Shown here: positions 57,711-64,000 of the stretch, piece after piece
Position numbering within the stretch: the first letter of the stretch is position 1
Layout: the number at the start of each line of letters is the position of its first letter
Origin: Hordeum vulgare subsp. vulgare
Lineage: Eukaryota > Streptophyta > Magnoliopsida > Poales > Poaceae
Length of the DNA: 64,000 nt
Assembly: GCF_904849725.1 (NCBI RefSeq)
Contig: NC_058521.1
Location: 430,732,676-430,796,675, forward strand
Direction of reading: 5' to 3'
The notes under the pieces: generated by a model
Seen by the model: the letters and a program-made list of their open reading frames with translations, nothing else
Databases searched by the model: none
What the model was told of the DNA's origin: nothing
Made by a program: the position numbers and the translations under genes

Positions 57711-60700
57711 TGTACTCTGCCTCGTATGAAGACAGTGCCACCACCTTTTGCTTCTGAGAATTCCAGCTAATCAGATTCGGGCCAAGGTAGAAAACCATGC
57801 CCGTTGTGCTCTTTCGGTCATCAACATCACCTTCCATGTCACTATCTGAATATCCACGAAGGATCAATCCTTCTTTTCCCTTTCTGTACGTGTAACCAAG
57901 ATTAATGGTGCCTTTCACATAGCGCAAGATTTGATTGACCGCGCTCATGTGCTCGGTTGTCGGATTCTCCATGAAACGACTCACGATCCCGACTGAATAA
58001 GCCAAGTCAGGTCGGGTATATACCAAATATCTTAGGCTGCCCACAACGCTTCGATACATTGTGGTGTCCACCGGCGGATTTGAGCTACGCTTGCTCAACT
58101 TGTGACGTTGGTCCATTGGAACTTGTGTCGCGTAGCAATCTGACATGCCACACTTGTCCAATAACTTGACCGCGTAAGCCGATTGACATAGGGAAATCTC
58201 TCCGGAGCTTTGCTTCACTTTGATGCCCAAGTAATAGCTGAGTAATCCCAGCTCACTCATGCTAAACTTGTTCTTCATTTGCGCCTTGAAACATTCAATT
58301 TCTTGTACGCTATCTCCGGTGATAATCAGATCGTCGACATAAACTCCAACTAGCAGGTTTGAGCCTTTGGAGTTCTTTGTATAGACTGCGTGCTCGAGGG
58401 GACATCTCTTGAACCCGAGCGAGACCAAACTCTGGTCTAACTTTGAGTTCCAAGCTCTTGGCGCTTGCTTCAACCCGTAAAGTGCCTTCTTGAGCTTGTA
58501 AACTTTCCCTTTTTCGCCTTTCTTCTCGTAGCCGAGGGGTTGTTCCACGTACACTTCTTCTGTGAGATCGCCGTTGAGGAAAGAGGATTTAACATCCATC
58601 TGATGAACCTTCCAATCCTCTTGTGCTGCCAAAGCTAGGAGCACTCTCACCGTCTCGATTCGAGCAACCGGTGCAAACACCTCATCATAGTCAACTCCTT
58701 GACGTTGAACGTAGCCCTTTGCAACGAGTCTTGCCTTGTACTTCACAATGGCACCCTCCGTGTCCTTCTTTAACTTGTAAACCCACTTCAAACCTATCGT
58801 CTTTTGGTTTGGAGGTCGGGTTACCAAAGTCCACGTGCCATTGCTCTCAATTTCCTTCATCTCCTCATCCATGGCGTGCGTCCAGCTAGGACTTTTTCTC
58901 GCCTCTACGAAGTTCGCCGGCTCCTCAACTCCGAAAAGACATAGTATTGAGTATTCGAGCGTAACTGGCTTTGTGTACTTGTAGACTTTCTTGAGGGTCT
59001 TGTAGCGACGAGGCCCTGAGAAATCCGTTGTGGCTTGCGAAGAAGGTGACACAAATTGTGTCGATGTTGATGCACTTGAGGAAGATGGCTGAGTCTCGGG
59101 CGTGTCATCGACATCCGCGTCGTCGGCGTAGTCGTCGTGATCATGATCATCATCTTGATTGTCATCGTCACTATGCGCCTCCTTGTCGATGTTGTCGTCG
59201 AGATCTCCACCCGTGCCGTGCGCTTCGTTGTCGCTATCTTCTTGCGACCTATGCACGTCGTCGTCGGTGTTGGCACCATGATGATCACTACCATTGTGGT
59301 AACCTTGGTTGGGCGTCTTATCAACCACTTGGACATCCTCCCGTGCATCATCATCAGTTGGAAATTCAACCATGAATATGTTACTGTTTGTAGCATTGTC
59401 GGCTGTGGCGCTCCAATTCCACGCTTGGTTTTCTTCAAACATGACGTCGCGTGAAATCCGTAGACGCTTGTTTTGTGGATCGTAGAAGCGGTATGCTTTG
59501 GTGCAGGAACTCCTCTCGTATCCGATGAACACCATCTTGGTGCTACGATCGACAAGCTTTGAGAGATGCGGCTCCGCCGTCTTCACATGTGCCACACACC
59601 CGAACGTCCGTAGATGAGACACATTCGGCTTACGTCCGTAAATTGCTTCACACGGAGTCTTGTCGATCACCGCCTTCGTTGGAGCCCGGTTGAGAAGATA
59701 GACCGCCGTCGAGACAGCTTCTCCCCAAAAAGTCCTCGGCAGGTTCTTGCTCTTGAGTAAACTCCTTGCCATGTCAACGACGGTTCGATTGCGCCTTTCA
59801 ACGAACCCATTCTGCTGCGGCGTGTAAGGTGCCGTGAGGAACCTCTTTATGCCAATCTTCTCGCAGTAGTCGTTGAACTCATTCAACGTAAATTCTCCGC
59901 CGTGATCTGTCCGTAGAGGGCGAACCTTCAACTTGTGTTCCATCTCCGTTGCAGCCTTCAGCTTCTTGAACGCTTCAAGCGCCTCATCTTTAGATCGTAG
60001 GAGAACGACCCACATATATCTCGAGTAGTCGTCTACCACGAGGAAGAAATACTTCTTTCCCGCGTGAGTTACTGGGGTGATAGGGCCACATAGATCACCA
60101 TGGAGTAGCTCGAGTGCATCACTTGCACGATAGGTAGACTGAGCAGGGAACAGCCTGCGGTGCTGTTTTCCAACCAAGTACTCATCACATACTCGATCAA
60201 CATGGTCGATAAATGGCATCCCGGATACCATCTCCATCTTTGACATCTTTTTCGAGGCGTAGAAGTTAACGTGTCCAAATCTAACATGCCATAACCATGA
60301 ATCATCATCACTCTTGGCGAGCCAACACTCCGGTTGAGATTGATCAAGGTTGAGGATATAGAGACTATTCCGTGTGCGATTAACACGAGCTAGCACGTTT
60401 CGGAGGTTGTCGAAGATCGTCATCACTCCGTTCTCGATATTCACCTTGCATCCATTCTCGTCAAGCTTTCCAATAGAGATAAAGTTGTTGCGAAGCCGTG
60501 GGATGTAGTACACTCCGGTGAGTATGCGATGTTCACCTGAGAGACCCTCGAAGAGGACAGATCCTTGCCCGCAAATCTCCACAGCTGAACCATCACTGAA
60601 CTTGACCAAGCCTTCAACATCGTATTCTAGCTCGAGGAATTTCTCCTTGCATCCCGTCATGTGGTTACTGGCACCCGTGTCGAGATACCACGACCCATTG

Positions 60701-61820
60701 TGATCCCCGGATAACTTAGGTGTCACATTCTTCTCATGAAGTAGCACCTTCCGGGTTGGTTTCACAACCACCATTTTAGCGAGATCACAAACTTCGGCCA
60801 TCAGAAGACCTGGGCCTTCGTCTTCCTGCTTTGCCAAATTTGCCTTGATCTCCCGCTTGTTAGGCTTCAGATAATCCTTTGCAAAGTGACCCATCTCGTT
60901 GCAGTTATAGCACTTAACCTCGGATAAATCCAAGTTCCGTGGCTTCCGCCCTTTAGATTGGTCCGCCTTACCACGACCTTGTGGCTTGCCTTTTCCTTTT
61001 CCTTTTCCGGTTTGTCCGTCGCGCTTCACGTTTCTTGAGCCTTCGCCACCATCACGCCTTCCTTTGCTACTTGGGGCCTCCCAATCTGCGCGCGAGTACA
61101 TGAGTTGGTCACTACCTCCTCCTTTGCCTTTTCGACAGCCACGAGCATTCTCTTCCCATGTCCGCAAGCGTCCGATTGCCTCCGTTATAGTCATGTCGTC
61201 GATGTTGTAAAGCTGCTCGAGCGTGCCGATGATGTACGTGAATTTATCAGTCACCGAACTGAAAAATTTCTCCACAATCTCGGTCTCATCGAGCTTTGCA
61301 CCAAGTGCGCGGATCTCTCCCACCAAAGTAGTAAGACGCATGGCATAGTCGTTCACCGATTCAGTTTCCTCCATCTGCAACTTGTGAAATTGGCGCTTCA
61401 GCACTTGTGCCCGAGCCTTGGTGACGCGATCTTCTCCGATCCTCATCTCCTTGAGTGCGTTCCACGCCTCTCTTGCCGTCTCGAACTCCGCCAATGTCAT
61501 TAGTACGGAATCCGGCACGGACTGGGCTATGGCGGCCATGGCACCTTCGTCGGACTCGTCATCGACGTCGTCGTCCGTGATTGCCTGCCACACTCGAAGG
61601 GTTCGGAGAATAATTTTCATCTTCACCGCCCACACGCCATAGTTGGCATCGGTGAGCATCGGGTACTGGATGGGGATGTTGAGATGCGGCTGGACATTGG
61701 CGCCGCTCGTTCCTCCACCACTGGTTGCTGACTTGACGCCCTTCTTCACCTTGTCGCCATTCTTGCCGGACTTGACCGACTCAACGTCGCTGTCCGTCAT
61801 CGTAGATCGTAGATCGTCGA

Positions 61821-61836
61821 GGCTCTAGATACCAAT
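61821..61836 (-). other. Primer-binding site of the 321-bp-LTR Copia
   Basis: Minus strand ATTGGTATCTAGAGCC, a tRNA-Met-type site with one extra or changed base compared with TGGTATCAGAGC. Confidence 0.7.
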
Positions 61837-62157
61837 TGTTGGCTTTTAAACATGCGTATGCAGCTGTACAGGCGTGCCTACGCGATTCTTGCTTCGGCCG
61901 GCTACTTGACGGAACTTGCGTAACTAGCGACACGAATAAAACTGATCGATGGATTTGATGGCTAAAGGCTCGTGTCGTGCCTTTGCTTTGTATTGCTTTT
62001 TGTTTTTCTGGTGTTACAATCAACACCCCTACGGTGTCTTTTATACACGTCCACAAGGGACTATGGGAATAGACTAGGACTAGGAATCCTAATACTACTA
62101 GGACTCGGTTTGGCTTTCTTTCCTAGTCCTAAAGAAACAACATGATTAACTTCTACA
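61837..62157 (-). repeat. 5' LTR of the 321-bp-LTR Copia
   Basis: Partner of 48120-48440; + strand TGTTGGCTTTTAAACATGCG to TTAACTTCTACA. Confidence 0.9.
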
Positions 62158-62395
62158 GGTGCGCCCCCAGGTCGTGCGCGTTCACGACCGCCACCACGGC
62201 CAGCGCCACGCCGGCCACGGCGAGCCCGGTGTCCCTGGGGCCAATACCGTCCTCGGACGCGCACAGCGCCGCGAGCCCCGCGGCCAGGAGCAGGGTCCCG
62301 AACATGTACGCGCCGACGTTGATGTACTCCCACCGGCGCACTGCCAGTGCCGGCCCGTACAGCCGCGCCTCCCTCGCCGTCGCGACCTTCACCAT

Positions 62396-62819
62396 TCCCC
62401 CTGGCCAGTCGAAGGGGATCAAGCAGAGCTCATTCCAGGCTGCTCCGTGGACGCGTTACTGCGGACGCCAAGTAGTTAAGTAGCCAAAAACCGCGGCGGG
62501 TGGGAGTAAATGCGGCGACGGGAGTGGGGGGCGGCGGAGATGGATGCGTTGGCGGCGTTTGGGAGGAGCACGCGTGGCGCCATGCATGGGGAGACGGCGA
62601 ACAGGTGGTCTCTGGCTGTCTGCTTTGCTCCCAGGTGGAGTCATCTTTTTGACCAAAGGAAACAAGGGCACATGCAGACCAAGTGTTTGGTTGCGATGCT
62701 ACATGTGGCCTTTTTTCTAGGCAATGCTACACGTGGCGTTTCATATGTGTTGTGCGCCACGTACTACCAAGTACCCACGCAACATCTTTAACTTTTGTGC
62801 TGCCGTACGTGCCTTGCTA
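62396..62819. other. Upstream region of the split membrane protein gene
   Basis: Should hold the 5' UTR and promoter of the minus-strand gene. GC-rich near 62480-62560, then AT-richer with a repeated CTACACGTGGC/CTACATGTGGC phrase. The frame is open nine codons upstream of the chosen ATG but starts with a non-ATG codon. No other gene seen. Confidence 0.4.
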
Positions 62820-63130
62820 TCTCTCCCTAATAATAATAAAGCAAATAGGGTTTCTGGTCGTCCGTCATCGAAAATACCCCTGAAGTTGGCATAAATTATC
62901 CACCATGCCACCCGTAAGTCAAAAACGGTTCGGTTTTTCTTAAGTCACCGCGCGACGCGTATTCCTTATAGCGACCTATGCCATTCTATATCAACTGTCG
63001 AACACTAGCGGGATGGAGTGAGCCTTACTCTTCTAACCTGAAGACCCAGGTTCGAATCCCTTTACTCCTTTTTTTACTTTTCTATGCTTTTTCCCTTTTT
63101 TTTCCTTTTCTATATGCTTTTTTCCTTTTC
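62820..63130 (+). mobile_element. Helitron-like 5' terminus (copy 2) and adjoining noncoding DNA
   Basis: TCTCTCCCTAATAATAATAA preceded by A, then AGCAAATAGGGTTTCTGGTC, matches copy 1 at 34549. It is followed by noncoding sequence including long T-rich runs. A CTRR-type 3' end with hairpin was not identified before 64000. Confidence 0.45.
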
Positions 63131-63366
63131 TAACGAGTACATGTTTCACACAGTGTAATAATTCGATCCGAATTCTTTGTTCAACTTCTCTACACTTTTT
63201 TGGCAGATTAAATACTTTTTAAAATATTCATATATTACAACTTTTTTTTCCTTTTTTAACGAGTACATGTTTCACACAGTGTAATAATTCGGTCCGGATT
63301 CTTTGTTTAACTTCTCTACACTTTTTTGGCAGATTAAATACTTTTTAAAATATTCATATATTACAA
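63131..63366. repeat. 126-bp tandem duplication
   Basis: Two copies starting at 63131 and 63257, each beginning TAACGAGTACATGTTTCACA and ending near AATATTCATATATTACAA, differing at a few positions. Confidence 0.85.
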
Positions 63367-63408
63367 AAATAGTTAATCATGTTAATCGTTTCAAAGTAGT
63401 TAACACTT

Positions 63409-63566
63409 TTTTTTATACAATAGACATTTTCAAGAGAATAAAAAAGGCTCTGGCCGGCATATTATGGAGCATGCTGCCTATACATAGTTTTTTACACAAT
63501 AGACATTTTCAAGGAAATAGAAAAGGCTCTGGCCGGCATATTATGAAACGTGCAGCCTATACATGT
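63409..63566. repeat. 79-bp tandem duplication
   Basis: Two copies aligned at TAGACATTTTCAAG (63421) and TAGACATTTTCAAG (63500), both containing GGCTCTGGCCGGCATATTAT. Confidence 0.85.
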
Positions 63567-63584
63567 CCAATAGGCGCTGCACCG

Positions 63585-63715
63585 TGATTGGTTTATTAAT
63601 AAGCGATCTGTTAATTGCAACGAACGTGGGAGTGGCGCACTGGTTGGTGTGATTGGTTTATTCATAAGCGATCCGTTAAATTGCAACGAATGTGGGGGTG
63701 GCGCATTGGTTGGGG
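63585..63715. repeat. 65-bp tandem duplication
   Basis: Two copies starting TGATTGGTTTATT at 63585 and 63650, both containing TTGCAACGAA and GTGGCGCA. Confidence 0.85.
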
Positions 63716-64000
63716 TACCAAACTTCTACATACACCTAAGATCCAGATTTGAGTCCTGCATATCTCACTTTTTTGTTCATTTTTTAAATCGGGCAAGTAC
63801 ACACATATGACTTGGCGGGAAGCACATAAAATGTAATTTGGTATTATATGGATCAGTCCATCTCAAGTATTTTCAATCACTGAATATTTTAGATCAGGCC
63901 AAGGAGAACTATACCTTTTATGATTCTACATGAAAAACACATATGGGGATGTATCTGGTGCACCGGATCCCCGTTGCACATTCTAAAATGTTCAGAAAAA
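63716..64000. other. AT-rich noncoding end of the window
   Basis: I see no gene, inverted repeat or transposon end here. Confidence 0.5.

Larger units (their letters stand above)
48344..61800 (-). pseudogene. Copia polyprotein interrupted by an Angela element
   Basis: ATG at 61800 (MTDSDVESVKS). Open to the Angela insertion at 57711 and, after removing it with one TGTAC copy, in frame to a stop at 48344: about 1509 codons. Gag (UBN2-type), then a zinc knuckle near residue 298 reading CYNCNEMGHFAKDY, where the last Cys has become Tyr. Protease WYLDTGASNHMTG near residue 370. The integrase zinc site also has Cys-to-Tyr (VCDEYLVGK); its core VVDDYSRYMWVVLL and NGFVERRNRT are present. RT YVDDLIITGD near residue 1153. 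RNase H is cut within LSSYEAEY. The stop lies about 97 bp inside the 3' LTR. The frame was intact when Angela landed, though the Cys losses may already have weakened it. Confidence 0.88.
48120..62157 (-). mobile_element. Copia element with 321-bp LTRs, inserted in the membrane protein gene
   Basis: LTRs 48120-48440 and 61837-62157; 5-bp duplications GGTGC at 48115-48119 and 62158-62162. Minus orientation, with the primer site beside the right LTR and a purine tract (AAGGAGGTGAA) beside the left. About 5.1 kb long without the Angela element nested at 48789-57710. By eye the two LTRs differ at about eight positions. Confidence 0.9.
47454..62395 (-). pseudogene. Multi-pass membrane protein gene (unknown family), split by nested Copia insertions
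   Basis: Exon 1 is 62395-62158 plus 48114-47978; an intron 47977-47880 (GTGAGT...CAG) follows; exon 2 is 47879-47454. Dropping the Copia element and one GGTGC copy restores a continuous 266-aa frame starting MVKVATAREARLYG. Hydrophobic helices are seen at AYMFGTLLLAAGLAAL, TGLAVAGVALAVVAVV, LHAAGCVLAIVGLALQL, ALLSSAVLWILGSVL, VHVLLGNLLFLVAAVL and WITLCGSVMWVAGALF, so about six membrane segments. They are arranged as repeated two-helix units; a distant link to YrhK-type domains is possible but unproven. The C-terminus is polar (SDAPRLEKLRGGAQERL). I do not recognise a named family. The insertion in the first exon must abolish normal expression unless transcripts skip it. Confidence 0.65.

Noticed and set aside
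58905..59555. 216-codon minus ORF rich in Thr/Met/Ile
   Set aside because: Out-of-frame shadow of the Asp-rich linker in the Copia polyprotein.
63040..63060. GGTTCGAATCCC, which resembles a tRNA T-arm
   Set aside because: No acceptor stem, D-arm or anticodon arm can be built around it.

Overview
The window is nuclear DNA of a large-genome grass, almost certainly a Triticeae species (wheat, barley, rye or a relative). The reasons are a BARE/WIS/Angela-type Copia element with its characteristic LTR termini, a Sukkula-like LARD, a gag/protease-only Athila-type Gypsy element, a SIRE/Maximus-lineage Copia element, many Stowaway MITEs ending in CTCCCTCC, and intron-containing plant genes. No bacterial-style operons, rRNA, tRNA or CRISPR arrays are visible.

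Left part (1-10 kb) is the gene island. A 5'-truncated, frameshifted LINE (about 365-2174) lies upstream of the 3' part of a PHIP/BRWD-type WD40-bromodomain gene on the + strand (six exons, 2792-7471, continuous 995-codon frame; the WD40 exons are not seen). Its introns carry two Stowaway MITEs. A single-exon GT34 glycosyltransferase gene (7989-9299, minus) follows.

9.8-15.2 kb is a field of DNA transposons. A 3.83-kb mariner-like transposon (10554-14387, TSD TA) sits inside a Tourist-type MITE (10371-14482, TSD TTA). The mariner carries a spliced transposase gene that has lost the segment with the first catalytic Asp, and a convergent minus-strand ORF (13569-14051) encoding a Cys-rich, putative zinc-binding protein not expected in a mariner. 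This is the most novel-looking item in the window.

15.2-34.5 kb: a Sukkula-like LARD (15249-33345) whose 5' LTR is interrupted by a hAT-type MITE (15803-16264, TSD CCCCACCA) and by a Gypsy element (16921-25015, TSD ACCGC) with only gag and protease. The LARD's 3' LTR supplies the empty site for both insertions. It is cut short where another LTR begins (33347-34548).

34.5-62.8 kb: two gene remnants on the minus strand, an L-type lectin domain fragment and a multi-pass membrane protein gene. They would be only about 150 bp apart without the retrotransposons. The lectin is split by a 12.2-kb Copia element (35027-47185, TSD GCGTG). The membrane protein gene is split by a 14-kb Copia (48120-62157, TSD GGTGC), itself split by an Angela-type Copia (48789-57710, TSD TGTAC). 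Removing each element with one TSD copy restores the reading frame of what it interrupts. Similar Helitron-5'-end-like sequences stand at 34549 and 62820, suggesting the two gene pieces may have been carried by a Helitron. The right end (62820-64000) holds noncoding Helitron-like DNA with three successive two-copy tandem repeats.

Functionally the window holds two probably intact host genes (chromatin reader; Golgi glycosyltransferase), one host gene disrupted by nested insertions, one lectin fragment, and a well-resolved order of insertions. All coordinates come from reading the sequence; family names come from motif recognition, not database searches.
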